From assembly GCA_016710785.1 (NCBI GenBank), contig JADJUE010000001.1, forward strand, positions 696,113-760,112: a DNA stretch of 64,000 nucleotides, given 5' to 3'. Within the stretch, counting starts at the first letter, position 1, and every line of letters begins with the position of its first letter. The position numbers and the translations under genes were made by a program. The stretch is from Candidatus Epilinea brevis. Lineage in GTDB: Bacteria; Chloroflexota; Anaerolineae; Epilineales; Epilineaceae. Of the stretch, positions 25,845 through 36,060 are shown one piece after another. Below the pieces are notes generated by a model. It searched no databases and was not told the DNA's origin. It worked only from the letters and a program-made list of their open reading frames with translations.

Positions 25845-27029
25845 ATGGCAGCGAGCAAATGGTCCGACGACACCTTCCTCGACACCCTCAAGGCACAAGG
25901 CGACGAGCTCGCCGACCTGACTGTGGCCGAGTTGGAAGCGCAGGGCGAGCTGCCGACGGCCAACCGCATCTTCCGCGAGATCAACGTCAACACCCCGGCG
26001 CTGCCCGCCGATGCCCCGCCGGCGCTGAGGCGCTTCTGGGAGGCCACCCAGACCCTTCCCGCCGGCACCGACCTGGCGCGCGTCGCCCGCGGCGAGGCCG
26101 CGTTCATGCGCCATATCTTCGAGATCGGCAGCGTGCTGCTCACCCGCTCCCTGCCCGCGGGCTACGCCGCGCCGCGCCTGTCACGCACCCTGACCCTGTC
26201 CGGCGACCTGGTCACGGCCAGTTGGCGGCGCGTGCTGGCCGTGGTCCAGCTGCTGGTGGAGATCGGCGGCGCCCGAGGCTTCCAGGACGGCGGCGCGGCC
26301 ACCATGGCCGGCCAGAAGATGCGCCTGATGCACGCCGGCGTGCGCGATATCGCTCGGCGCCGGCTGCCCGAGTTTGGCGCGCTGCATCCCGAGGCGGGAT
26401 CGCCCGCCAGCAAGGAGGACATGCTCGGCACCCTCATGGGCTTCTCCTACCTGCCCATCGACAGCCTGCGGCAGATCGCCCACGACCTGCCCGACCAGGA
26501 TGCCGAGGACATCTACTACCTCTGGCAGGTCTTCGGGGTGATGATGGGCATCCACCCGCCGGTGACCGGGGACGCAAAGCCGACCTTCGACTACATCCCC
26601 GCCACCCTCGACGACGCCGCGGCCTTCTACCAGTCCTACGCCCGCCGCAACTACGTGAGCGCCGACAGGAACCCGGACGGCACCGTCCTGGCTCGGGCGG
26701 ACCTGAACATGTTGAAGCAGTTGATCCCCCTGCCCCTGCGCCTGCTGGGCTGCGGCATCCTTCCCCGGCTCCTGATCCAGGAAGCCCTGAAGCCGCCGGC
26801 CATGGCCCTGGTCGGCTTGCGCGCCCTGCCCGCGCCGCTGTACCACCTGCTGAGGCTGATCTACCTGGACCTGCCCCTCTTCGTCGACCGCGTCCTGCAT
26901 GGCCTGACCCCCAACCGTCAGGGCTACTTCGCCGGCATCATCCTGAGGGACATGGTCAAGATCGGTCGGGAGGGCGAGGCCAGCTTCTTCATCCCCGATT
27001 CGGTTGTCGCACTGAAGCGCCTAGGCTGA
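25845..27029 (+). CDS. MpaB/rubber-oxygenase family (DUF2236) protein
   Basis: This is a 394-residue, largely helical protein. Family hallmarks are RTLTLSGDLVTASWRRVLAV, then GQKMRLMHAGVRDIARR, whose His is the expected haem ligand, and MLGTLMGFSYLPIDSLRQI. The family includes latex-clearing protein Lcp, which cleaves polyisoprene, and fungal MpaB, which cleaves a farnesyl side chain, so an isoprenoid substrate is plausible. GAGGAGG lies seven bases before the ATG. The next gene, tail to tail ten bases away, encodes a membrane terpene cyclase homologue, which fits an isoprenoid theme. Confidence 0.82.
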   Translation: MAASKWSDDTFLDTLKAQGDELADLTVAELEAQGELPTANRIFREINVNTPALPADAPPALRRFWEATQTLPAGTDLARVARGEAAFMRHIFEIGSVLLTRSLPAGYAAPRLSRTLTLSGDLVTASWRRVLAVVQLLVEIGGARGFQDGGAATMAGQKMRLMHAGVRDIARRRLPEFGALHPEAGSPASKEDMLGTLMGFSYLPIDSLRQIAHDLPDQDAEDIYYLWQVFGVMMGIHPPVTGDAKPTFDYIPATLDDAAAFYQSYARRNYVSADRNPDGTVLARADLNMLKQLIPLPLRLLGCGILPRLLIQEALKPPAMALVGLRALPAPLYHLLRLIYLDLPLFVDRVLHGLTPNRQGYFAGIILRDMVKIGREGEASFFIPDSVVALKRLG

Positions 27030-27038
27030 GTCCGCCCT

Positions 27039-27725
27039 TCAAGCGGTCGCTGCGGTAGCCTGCTCGGCGGCGGCGTCGCGGCGCATCCGGTCGTAGAGCA
27101 GATAGAGGTAATACAGGTCCATCACCAGCACCGCCAGGCCCATGCTCTTGATGAATCCATGCCCTTCCGTGAAGAACATGAAGGTGAAGACCGTGATCAG
27201 CCCGGTGCCCACCATCTTCAGCCAGCCGACGGCCGGCGAGATGCCGTAGAGGCTGGGCTGGCGCAGCATCATGACCGGGTAGAGCCCGGAGATGATCAGG
27301 TTGGCCATCAGGCCCGAGGTCAGGCCCGTGGCGGTGTCATAGCCTTCCTTGCCGAAGTAGTAGTAGCCGAAGCCGAAGGCCACCAGCATGAAGAGCATCA
27401 GCGGCACGAACTGCCGTTTCAGCCGCTCGATGCCCAGCTGCTTGACGCCCACGTGCAGGACGGCCCAGAAGATGACGATATCCAGCACGAACCAGATGCG
27501 GTTCAGGGTCTCCACGAATTTGCCCATGTCGGAGGTGAAGACGTAGGCCCACAGGAACTCCCAGGCGAAGTTGCTGGCGGCCGCGGCCAGGGGCATCTCG
27601 ATGAAGCGGTAGCGGAAGTAGTTGCGGATGAGGATCAGGTAGAGCAAGGCCCAAAGCGCGCAGCCGATGCCGAAGACGACGATCTGCGGCACGGTGTAGG
27701 TGCTGGTGTTGAACATCTGGTCCAT
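27039..27725 (-). CDS. Pyr4-type transmembrane terpene cyclase homologue
   Basis: The 228-residue protein has seven predicted membrane helices. NFAWEFLWAY at about residues 48-57 carries a Glu after Trp, as in the catalytic WE of the fungal Pyr4/AndB family. VLVMDLYYLYLLYD near residues 200-213 supplies the C-terminal Asp that pairs with it as proton donor. These enzymes protonate an epoxide on a prenyl chain and drive cyclisation in the membrane. Bacterial members exist and are mostly annotated as hypothetical. No prenyltransferase is adjacent, so the substrate is open. Confidence 0.65.
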   Translation of the reverse strand: MDQMFNTSTYTVPQIVVFGIGCALWALLYLILIRNYFRYRFIEMPLAAAASNFAWEFLWAYVFTSDMGKFVETLNRIWFVLDIVIFWAVLHVGVKQLGIERLKRQFVPLMLFMLVAFGFGYYYFGKEGYDTATGLTSGLMANLIISGLYPVMMLRQPSLYGISPAVGWLKMVGTGLITVFTFMFFTEGHGFIKSMGLAVLVMDLYYLYLLYDRMRRDAAAEQATAATA

Positions 27726-27785
27726 GGCGTCTCTCTCCTCTCATAGCTCGGTGGTGGGTGGATGGCGACAATGAGCCGGCCGGAT

Positions 27786-30700
27786 CTACTTCTCCGTCAG
27801 CACCGCCACCAACTCGCCGTCCGGCGGCAGCCCATGCTCGCGGATGAGCTCGCAGCGCTTGATGTACATCGCCGCCACCTCGTCCTCGGGGTCCAGGAGC
27901 AGAACCAGGCGGCATTGCTCCTCGCAGGCGGCGAACTGATGCGCCTGGTAGGCGGCGACGGCCTCGGCGATGCGCGTCTGGTTCTCGCGCTTGCGCGCCA
28001 CCCGCTGCGGCGGGTCGGCCTCGAAGACCTCGTGGACGTCTACCGGCCGGCCGCGGCCCAGCACCTGCACCCGGTCGATCAGGCGCAGCAGGTAGTTGCT
28101 GGGATAGGCCAGGGCGTCATGGGTGGCGCCCGACAGGGCCAGGGCGATGCCGTAGCGCTTGGTCACGCCCTCCACCCGTGAGGCCAGGTTGACCGTGTCG
28201 CCGATGGCCGTGCCATCCATGCGGGCCGCCGAGCCGATGGTGCCCAGCATCACCGTGCCCGTGTGCAGCCCAATCCCCATGAACAGGGGCGGCTCGCCGC
28301 GGGCTGCCAGCTCCTGGTTGAAGTCCGCCAATCGCCCCAGCATGCCCAGGGCCACCTGCAAGGCGATATCCGCGCCACCCGGCTCGGGGAACAGGGCCAT
28401 GATGGCGTCGCCCATGTACTTGTCCACCACGCCGCCGCTGGCCTCGATGAGCGGCACCATACGGCCCAGGTAGGCGTTGAGCAGGCTGAAGGCGTGGCTG
28501 ACGTCCGCCGATTCCGCGCGGGCGGTGAAGCCCCGGATGTCCGAGAAGAGCACGGTCATGGGCAGCTCCGTCTGGTCGCCCAGGGCCACCTCCGTGATGC
28601 TCCCCTTGCCCAGATGGCCCAGGAAGGCCTCGGGCACGAAACGGGCATAGGCACTCATGAGCGCCGAGCGCTCTTCGTAGAGCCGCGCATTCACCAGCGA
28701 GATGGCCACCTGCCCGCTGAGCAGGTTGAGGATCTCCAAACGGTCCGGGGTGAAGGCGCCGGCCACCTCGCGGTTCTCCAGGACCAAGAGGGCCGTGACC
28801 GCCCCATGATGGCTGATGGGCGCGCAGAGCACGGATCGGACGCCCTGCTGCTGCAGGTAGCGGTCGCCGCGGAACTGGCCGGCCGCCTGGGCGTCGGCGA
28901 TCAGCACCGTCGTCCCGGTGCGCAGGACATAGCGTGCCACGGAACGCGCCAGATGGTCGCTCTCGTCCAGCGGCAGGCCGGCGAACACCTGCACGGTCTC
29001 GCCCGGCCGGCAGGCGGCGACCACCACCGGCTGGTCGCCGCGCAGGTCCACGAAGGCGCCGGCATCGGCGCCGGCCGACTCGATGGTCACCGCCAGCAGG
29101 GTGGCCAGGAGCCGGTCCAGTTCGATCTCCCCGGAGATGGCCTGCCCGGCCTTGATGGCCGTAGCCAGATCCAGGCCCTGCCCGGACGAGCGCAGGGTCT
29201 CGCCCTTGATGGTGGTAAAGCGCGAGGTCTCGCGGGCCGCGGCGTCGCCGGCCCGGCCGCTACCGGCGCGCAGGAAGCTGTGGCGATTCTGCAGCGCCTG
29301 CACCTTGGCCCTGGCCCCCCAGGCCTGGTAGGACTGGTAAGCCGCATGCAGGTAGGCCTCGGCGATCAGGGCATGGCCCAGGCCCTGGTAGAAGTGGCCG
29401 GCCAGCTCGGCGGCCAAGGCCTCGTCCTGCAGGTAGCCCTGCTCGCGGGCGCCCGCGATCGCCTGATCGTAGAGGGTCATCGCCTCCGGAACGCGGCCCG
29501 CCAGGCGGGCCTCCTCGGCCTGCACCAGGGCCAGCTTGTGGGCGTAGTTGATCGGCCCCGTCGCGGCCGCCGCGGCCAGGCCGGCAAGGCAGCGCTCCAG
29601 GACCGCCGCCGGGAGCGCTGGATGCCCGTCGTCAGTGGCCGGGGCGTTCAGGATGCCCAGGGCGCCGTGGAAGTACATCAGCTGCGGGTACATCGTGGCG
29701 CGCCAACCGGTATCGAAGGCCATGTCCAGGGCTGCCAGGGCGTGGTCCCGCGCCCGCCTGAAGTCGCCGAAGGTGGTGGCCAGGATGGCCTTGGCCATAT
29801 CCACCTGCGCCAGGTGGGTGACATCCTTGGCCTCATGCAGCCGGGGCAGGTCGCGCTGCTCGTCGAAGGCGGCGCCGGTCAGGCGCAGGTCCGGGTCAGC
29901 CCGCTGGACGAGCAGCTCCACCGCCGCCCGCTCGATGCGGATCGCATAGACATGTCCTGTCTGCTTGAGCCGATCCAGTCCGGCCTGGATCTCGATCATG
30001 GTCGTCAACACCTGGTCCAGAGGCCGGCCAGCCTGGCGCAACTGCGTGCAGTGGTTGACGGCGCAGAGGGTGGCGGTGCCGAAGTCGCCATGGCTGATGC
30101 CGAGGCGGTAGCCTTCCAGGAGCGGGGCCAGCGAATGGGCCTGATGGTCCACCCAATGCCGCACCGAAGTCTCGAAGCTGACCACCACCATGGGGTACAG
30201 CTGGGGCCGGTCCAGGCGCTCGACGAGGTCCACCGCGAGCTTGCCGAACTGGTAACCCAGCGCATGCTGCCCCAGCGGTCCGCAGAGGATGTTGGAGTAG
30301 AGCACGAAACCGAAGGCCGAAGCGTCGGCCAGGCCGTGGGCCAGGGTCTGGCGCACCATGGTGGTGGTGATGGACACGAAATGACCGCCGGACACAAAGG
30401 AGCAGGGGATCGCCACGAGCGCCGCCAGCTTCATGACCGCCAGCACCCGCGGATCGGTCATCAACGGCAGCTCGATGAGGGCCGCCACCTCGTAGGGCTG
30501 CAGTTCGGCCGCTGTCACCTGCAAGGCCTGCGCGGTATCGGCGTCGCCGGGATCCGCCGGCAGGTGGACGCCGAGCCGGCCGAGACCTTCAAGGCCCAGC
30601 CGCAGCGCTTCCATGTTGTGATGCTGCGCCACCAGGGCCTCGATCATCCGGCCGTAGGCCGCGCTGGCCACCAGGGGATCCGTCGCCCGCTCGACGATCC

Positions 30701-33147
30701 AGCGGCCGTGCCGCATCGCGGCGTCGAACTGCTGGCTGGCGCAGGCGGCGTCGGTCACGTCCTGGTGCAGGGCCAGGCCCAGCTCGGGTTCCTGATCCGC
30801 CGCGCTTTCGGGCAGCAGCGCCAGCGCCGCCGCGAACAGGGCGTAGGCGGCATCATAGGCCGCCGAGGCCATCGCCTGCTGACCCGCGCCGCGGTTGAGC
30901 ATGATCAGGGCGCGGCGCGCGGCGTCGCCCGTGATCAGCTCGCGGGCCAGGTTCAGGTGGGCGACCACCGCGAAGCGGTCGTCGCCACCACCCGGGGCCC
31001 AGGCGCTGCTCCAGGCCGCGGCCGATGCGCAGGTGGATGGTCGGTCTGCGCTCGGCCGGAATCGAGCCATAGGCCGCCTGCTGGATGCGGTCATGGGCGA
31101 AGTGGAAGACAGTGCGGCTGGCGTCCAGGCCCTCGGCCTCGACGCCCGAGGCCAGGAAGCGCCGCCAGCCGGAGCCGCTCGGCAGGACGAGACCGGCCTC
31201 CATGGCGCCCACGAGGGACCGGGCCATCTCCTCCGGTCCCCGCTCGGCCGCCAGGCTGAGGGTGGCCAGGTCGAAGCCGGCGCCGATGCAGGCCGCCAGC
31301 TGCAGGGCCTCCATCGTGGGCGCGTCCAGCTTGAGGATCTGGCGCACCACGAAGGCCACCACGTTCTCGGTGATCGACTGCCGCCGCAGGTGCTCGAGGT
31401 CCCAGGTCCAGCCGCCGCGTTCCTCGTCGAAGCGCAGCTGGCCCTCGTCGATCAGGTTGCGCAGGAACTGGCGCACGAAGAAGGGGTTGCCGCCGGTCTT
31501 CTCCTGCACCAGGGCGGCCAGACCGCGGGCCAGGGAGGCCGGGGTGAGGGTCGCATCGGCGATCAGGTCGGTCAGGCTGTAGTCGTCGAGCGCCTGCAGC
31601 TTGATCTCATCGATGATGGTGCCCGCTTCGCGGATGCGCTCCAGGCTGCGGTTGAGGGGATGGCCGCTGTGCACCTCGTTGTCGCGGTAGGCGCCGATGA
31701 CCAGCAGGTGGGCCATCCGGGAATCGCCGAGCACTGTCTCCAGCACCTCCAGCGAGGCCAGATCGGCCCATTGCAGGTCGTCGATGAAGAGCACCAGCGG
31801 ATGCTCGGGCCGCGCCAGGGCGAGGGCGAAGCTCTGGAAGACGTGGTTGAAGCGGTTGCGCGCCTCGCGGCCCCCGAGAACGGGCACCGCGGGCTGGTCG
31901 CCGATCACCAGGGCCAGGTCGGGGATGACATCGACGATGAGCTGCCCGTTCGGCCCCAAGGCGGCCTGCAGCCGCTCCCGCCAGGCGTCGATGTCGGCCT
32001 GCCGCTCGCCCAGGATCTGACGCATCAGGTCGCCGAAGGCCTGGGCCAGGGCCGAATAGGGCAGGTTGCGCTGCAGCTGGTCGAACTTGCCGGTCACCAC
32101 ATGCCCGCGCCGGCCGACCATCGGCCCCTGCACCTCGTTGACCAGCACGCTCTTGCCGATGCCCGGCTCGCCGGAAACCAGCATCAGTTCGGCCCGTCCG
32201 CCGCTGGCGCGCTCGAAGGCTTCCAGCAGGCGCCGCACGTCGCGTTCCCGGCCGTAGAGCTTCTGGGGGATGTGGAAGCGGTCCGACACATCGCGCTGCC
32301 CCAGGGTGAAGGGGCGTATCTCGCCGCCGGTGGCCAGCTCGCGGCGGCAGCGCTCCAGATCCTGGATGAGGCCGTAGGCCCCCAGGTAGCGGTCCTCGGC
32401 CGACTTCGCCAGAAGCCGCAGGATGATGTCGGCGATGGGCGGCGGCAGATCGGGCCGCAGGCTACAAACGGAAGGCGGGGCCACGGCGAGGTGGTGGTGG
32501 ATGAGCTCGAGGGCATCGCTGACCGCGAAGGGCGGCTGGCCGGTCAGCAGCTCGTGGAAGGTGGCCCCCAGGGAATAGAAGTCGGCTCGCCAGTCCAGGT
32601 TGCGGTTCATGCGCCCGGTCTGCTCGGGAGCGATGTACGGCAGGGTTCCCTCCAGGGCCCCAAGGGCGCCGGGCCGCACCCGCTCTTCGTCCAGGCGCGT
32701 GGCCAGGTCGAAGTCGATGAGCTGCAGGCGCCCGGTCTCGGCGTTGGCGACGAAGTTCGCGGGGTTGACATCCTTGTGGATCAAGCCCTGGCGGTGGATG
32801 CGCCCCAACACGCCCGCCATCTGGATGGCCAGCTCCAGGAAGCGCTCCGTCCCCAACCGGCCGTAATCCGCGAGGGCGTGCAAAGGGGCGGCGTCGATGT
32901 CCTCCAGCACCAGCACCAGGTTGTTGCCCACCGGCAGGAGCTCGATGGGCCGGACCACCCCGGGATCGTCCATGAGGCGCAGGATGTCGTGCTCCAGGCG
33001 CAGCCGGGCGCGATCTTCCGCCGCCGGGTAATCGCTGCGCAGGGTCTTGAGGATGACGGGCTGCCCGTCCCGCAGGCGCCGCGAACGGAGGACCCGCGTG
33101 GCGCGGCCCTCGTAGATGGTCTCCAGATCACCATAGCCTGGAAACAC
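27786..33147 (-). CDS. HstK-type kinase - AAA ATPase - GAF - adenylate cyclase, frameshifted near 31000
   Basis: The locus encodes about 1786 residues once one surplus base near 31000 (in GGCCCCGGGTGG on the minus strand) is removed. Order: Ser/Thr kinase-like domain (residues 1-270; Lys34 in VILK, HKDVNPAN at 124-131, APEQTGRMNR), AAA_16 ATPase with Walker A GEPGIGKS at 326-333, and a long helical TPR-like region to about 1300. A GAF domain follows at about 1335-1490, and a class III cyclase at about 1525-1700. The cyclase keeps both metal Asp (FSDIRGFT, GDAIMALF), Lys in DKYMGD, Asp in IGDTVNLASR, and the Asn/Arg pair, so it should make cAMP. The kinase magnesium loop reads DFD in place of DFG. 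The GTG start has AAGGATT upstream. Confidence 0.85.
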
Positions 33148-33332
33148 CAGGAATCCTTACCTTCTCCCCTGTGAGCCCTGCGACGGACGAGCCGCGCGCG
33201 GCGATTGTAACCCTCGGTGGCAAGGGCCGTCAACAGGTTGGCCGGGACCATGGTATGCTTGCTCTGTCGGCAGGCCGGTTCGGATCCAAGGCGACCGCCC
33301 AGCGTGGCCCGCCCAACCCATCGGAGACGCCC

Positions 33333-34139
33333 ATGAGCACCCAATACCCACGCGCATCCGCCGCCGGTCTCACCCGCCCCCTCCTGGTGGCCCTGGCCAT
33401 CCTGGCCACCCTGGCGGTCAACGGTCTGGCGGTATCCCTGCCCCTCTTCGGCCGCGACACCGGCGAGATTTCGGACCTGTACGCCAGCCGCTTCACGCCG
33501 GCGGGCTATGTGTTCGCCATTTGGAGTCTGATCTATACCGGCCTGATCGCCTACGCCGTCTGGCAGGCGCTGCCGGCGCAGCAGGGCGACGCGCGGGTGC
33601 GTTCGCTGGACCTGCCCCTCCTGATCAACTGCGCGGCCAATAGCCTGTGGCTGGTGTTCTGGCATCGCTTGAGCATCCCCGCCACAGTGCCGGTGATGCT
33701 GGTCATCCTGGGCAGCCTGATCGTGATCCACAACCGCCTGGGTATCGGCCGCCTCGCGCCCAAGAGCCTGGGCGAGCGCTGGTGCGCGCGGGCCACCTTC
33801 TCGGTCTACCTGGGCTGGATCTCGGTGGCCACGGTGGCCAACGTCTCGATCCTCCTGATCCACCTGGGCTGGGACGGCGGGCCGCTGTCGCCCGAGACCT
33901 GGGCGGTGCTGCTGGTGGCCGTGGCCGGTGTGCTGGCCTGGCTGATGGTCCTGCGCCGCGGCGACGCCTTGTATCCTCTGGTCATCGCCTGGGCCGCCTG
34001 GGGCATCGCCAACAAACAGGCCGACGCGGCCACGGTGGTACTGGCCGCCCAACTGGTGACGGCGGCGGCTCTGGCGGCCAGCCTGGTGGCGGCCTGGCGC
34101 TCGCGATCGCGTCCGGCCGGCGCCTTGGGCGCGGGATGA
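33333..34139 (+). CDS. TspO/MBR-like tryptophan-rich membrane protein
   Basis: The 268-residue protein has about seven or eight hydrophobic helices. FTPAGYVFAIWSLIYTGLIAYAVWQ and NCAANSLWLVFWH match the TspO family core (P-x-G-x-x-F-x-x-x-W and N-x-x-W). Classical TspO proteins have about 155 residues and five helices; this longer form is common as 'tryptophan-rich sensory protein'. TspO binds porphyrins and sterol-like ligands. GGAGA before the ATG fixes the start. Confidence 0.8.
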   Translation: MSTQYPRASAAGLTRPLLVALAILATLAVNGLAVSLPLFGRDTGEISDLYASRFTPAGYVFAIWSLIYTGLIAYAVWQALPAQQGDARVRSLDLPLLINCAANSLWLVFWHRLSIPATVPVMLVILGSLIVIHNRLGIGRLAPKSLGERWCARATFSVYLGWISVATVANVSILLIHLGWDGGPLSPETWAVLLVAVAGVLAWLMVLRRGDALYPLVIAWAAWGIANKQADAATVVLAAQLVTAAALAASLVAAWRSRSRPAGALGAG

Positions 34140-34160
34140 CGCGGTTCGCCGCCGGCGCCC

Positions 34161-35543
34161 TCACACCCGGATGACCCGGCCCTCCGCGGCGCGGCTGAGC
34201 CGATCGCGCAGCGCCGCACCCAGGCCCGCCGCCCCCAGGTCGGCGGCCAGGATGACGGCGAAGCCCGCTGCGTCCAAGCGGCGCAGGCTGGCGTAGAGGT
34301 CGCGGGCGGCCGCGGCCAGATCGTCGCGGGCGCCCAGGACGACGACGGTCACGAGGCCCGCGGCCGCGGGCCGCAGGGCCTCGGCCAACCCGGCCGCGTC
34401 CTCGGCAGGCACCAGCAGGGCGACCCGCCGCCCGGCCTCCTCCTCGCCGGCGGCCCGCGCGAGCATCGCCGCCCGCTGCGCCGCCGGCGCGCCGATGAAC
34501 AGGCTGACGGCCGCCACGCGCGGCGCGTAATGGCGGGCCATCAGGCCGGGGGAAGCCAGGGAGTCCGCGGAATGCGGCGACATGTCGGCGCGCGGCGGAG
34601 CAGTCCCGCCCGGCGCCGCCTTCCCGTCCGGCCCACCGGATCCATCCGACGCACCGGATCCGTCCGGCGCACCGGATCCATCCGGCCCACCGGATCCATC
34701 CGGCCCACCGGATCCATCCGACGCACCGGATCCATCCGACGCACCGGATCCATCCGACGCACCGGATCCGTCCGACGCACCGGATCCGTCCGACGCACCG
34801 GATCCGTCCAACCCCCCGGATCCACCCGGACCCTCGATCTCCGGAAGGACCGCACGCAGGTCCTCGACGGTCAGCCCCCCCGGCCGGAGCACCCGCGGGC
34901 GAGGCCCGCGGCAGTCCAGCACGGTGGACTCCAGCCCCAGGGTGGCCGGGCCGCCGTCGACGATCCAGTCCACGCGATCGCCGAGGTCCGCGAGCACGTC
35001 CGCGGCGCAGGTGGGGCTGATGCCCCCGAAGGGGTTGGCCGAGGGCGCGGCCACGGGCACGCCGGCCAGCCGCAGGAGGGCACGGGCCACCGGATGCGCC
35101 GGCGCGCGCAGGGCCACCGAAGCCTGACCCGCAGTCACCAGACTGGGAAGCCGCGGATGTCTGGGCAGCACCAGGGTCAAAGGCCCCGGCCAGAAGGCCG
35201 CCGCCAGCCGCGCCGCACGGGCGACAGGCGAAGGCTTACCCGCCGCGTCCGCCGCATCCGCAAGGGCCCCCGGGTCGATGAGCGCCCGGGCGTCGTCCCA
35301 GTCCAGCACATGGACGATGAGCGGATCGGTCAGGGGCCGCTCCTTGGCCGCAAAGATGCGGGCCACCGCCACCGCGTCCCAGGCGTTGGCCCCCAGGCCG
35401 TAGACGGTCTCGGTGGGAAAGGCCACCAGACCGCCGCCGGCCAGGGCGGCGGCGGCGGGCGCCAAGGCGGCATCGTCCGGCCGCTCGGGGTCGACGGTCA
35501 GGAGTCGCGGCGCGGGAGGGGTGTTGGGGAAAGAGGGGGGCAT
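34161..35543 (-). CDS. Threonylcarbamoyl-AMP synthase, Sua5 type, with expanded linker
   Basis: The 460-residue protein makes threonylcarbamoyl-AMP from Thr, bicarbonate and ATP for the t6A modification at tRNA position 37. The YrdC domain (residues 20-215) shows GGLVAFPTETVYGLGANAWD, KERPLTDPLIVHV, SVALRAPAHPVAR and VAAPSANPFGGISPTCAADV. The Sua5 C-terminal domain occupies about 325-460 (MARHYAPRVAAVS at its start). Sua5 proteins usually have a linker of 20-30 residues between the domains. Here it is about 110 residues and includes eleven hexapeptide repeats of the DGSGAS type, encoded by an 18-bp repeat array. Confidence 0.9.
   Translation of the reverse strand: MPPSFPNTPPAPRLLTVDPERPDDAALAPAAAALAGGGLVAFPTETVYGLGANAWDAVAVARIFAAKERPLTDPLIVHVLDWDDARALIDPGALADAADAAGKPSPVARAARLAAAFWPGPLTLVLPRHPRLPSLVTAGQASVALRAPAHPVARALLRLAGVPVAAPSANPFGGISPTCAADVLADLGDRVDWIVDGGPATLGLESTVLDCRGPRPRVLRPGGLTVEDLRAVLPEIEGPGGSGGLDGSGASDGSGASDGSGASDGSGASDGSGASDGSGGPDGSGGPDGSGAPDGSGASDGSGGPDGKAAPGGTAPPRADMSPHSADSLASPGLMARHYAPRVAAVSLFIGAPAAQRAAMLARAAGEEEAGRRVALLVPAEDAAGLAEALRPAAAGLVTVVVLGARDDLAAAARDLYASLRRLDAAGFAVILAADLGAAGLGAALRDRLSRAAEGRVIRV
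34627..34815 (-). repeat. 18-bp coding repeat array inside the Sua5 linker
   Basis: About ten to eleven units of 18 bp carry the core CACCGGATCC(A/G)TCC (plus strand), encoding D-G-S-G-(A/G)-(S/P). Units differ by one to three bases. The array keeps the reading frame because 18 is divisible by three. Confidence 0.85.
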
Positions 35544-35573
35544 TGGAGATAGGGCCGCATTGGAAACAGGGGT

Positions 35574-35661
35574 GCGTCGGGGACGGGACTATGCGTCGGG
35601 GATGGGACTATGCGTCGGGGACGGGACTGTGCGTCGTGGACGGGACTATGCGTCGGGGACG
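35574..35661 (+). repeat. 18-bp tandem repeat array, intergenic
   Basis: Five near-identical units with the core ACTATGCGTCGGGGACGGG lie just upstream of the Sua5 gene (divergent side). No open frame of interest. The 35544-36060 gap holds this array and the inverted-repeat element that follows. Confidence 0.75.
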
Positions 35662-35708
35662 CAATATGCATGGGCCCAATGATACCGGCGGGGCAGCTCG
35701 ATTAGCTC

Positions 35709-35940
35709 CTCCCCCCAGCGGGGGGAGGTCGGGAGGGGGGCCGCCGTGGCCGTCCTCGCCGCCAACAGCATGACCAACAGCCGCCCCAACCCCTATCCCC
35801 GCCTCGTGATCCAGCCAGGCTTTCACCTTGAGCACCTGCGGGATGCGGACGGGGCTCCCGGTGCTGCAGGGGGGGTCACGGTTGTGGGCACTGAGACGGC
35901 CACGGCGGCCCCCCTCCCGACCTCCCCCCGCTGGGGGGAG
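35709..35940. mobile_element. 232-bp element with perfect 46-bp terminal inverted repeats
   Basis: Bases 35709-35754 are the exact reverse complement of 35895-35940, with a 140-bp non-coding middle. Each arm itself contains a hairpin (CTCCCCCCAGCGGGGGGAG). This looks like a second, unrelated MITE family. Confidence 0.75.
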
Positions 35941-36048
35941 GGGCAAAGGGCTCCTCCCTGTGGGAGGAGACGGCGGGGGGCTGCGTGGATTGATGCTGCT
36001 GTGTGGTTTGATGCCGGTGATGGGGGCGGGTCTGTCTCTGTGGGGGTG

Positions 36049-36054
36049 TACAAT
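36049..36054 (+). promoter_or_regulatory. -10 box TACAAT six bases before an ATG
   Basis: TACAAT (36049-36054) is followed by six bases and the ATG at 36061, the same geometry as at 21786 and 41102. A leaderless mRNA is suggested. No good -35 is visible. Confidence 0.45.
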
Positions 36055-36060
36055 GGGTCC

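Noticed and set aside
34627..34815. Regular repeats that resemble a CRISPR array
   Set aside because: Units are contiguous 18-mers without unique spacers and lie in frame within the Sua5 coding sequence.
35574..35661. Tandem repeats considered as a CRISPR array or replication iterons
   Set aside because: There are no spacers, no cas genes, no AT-rich segment and no replication gene nearby.
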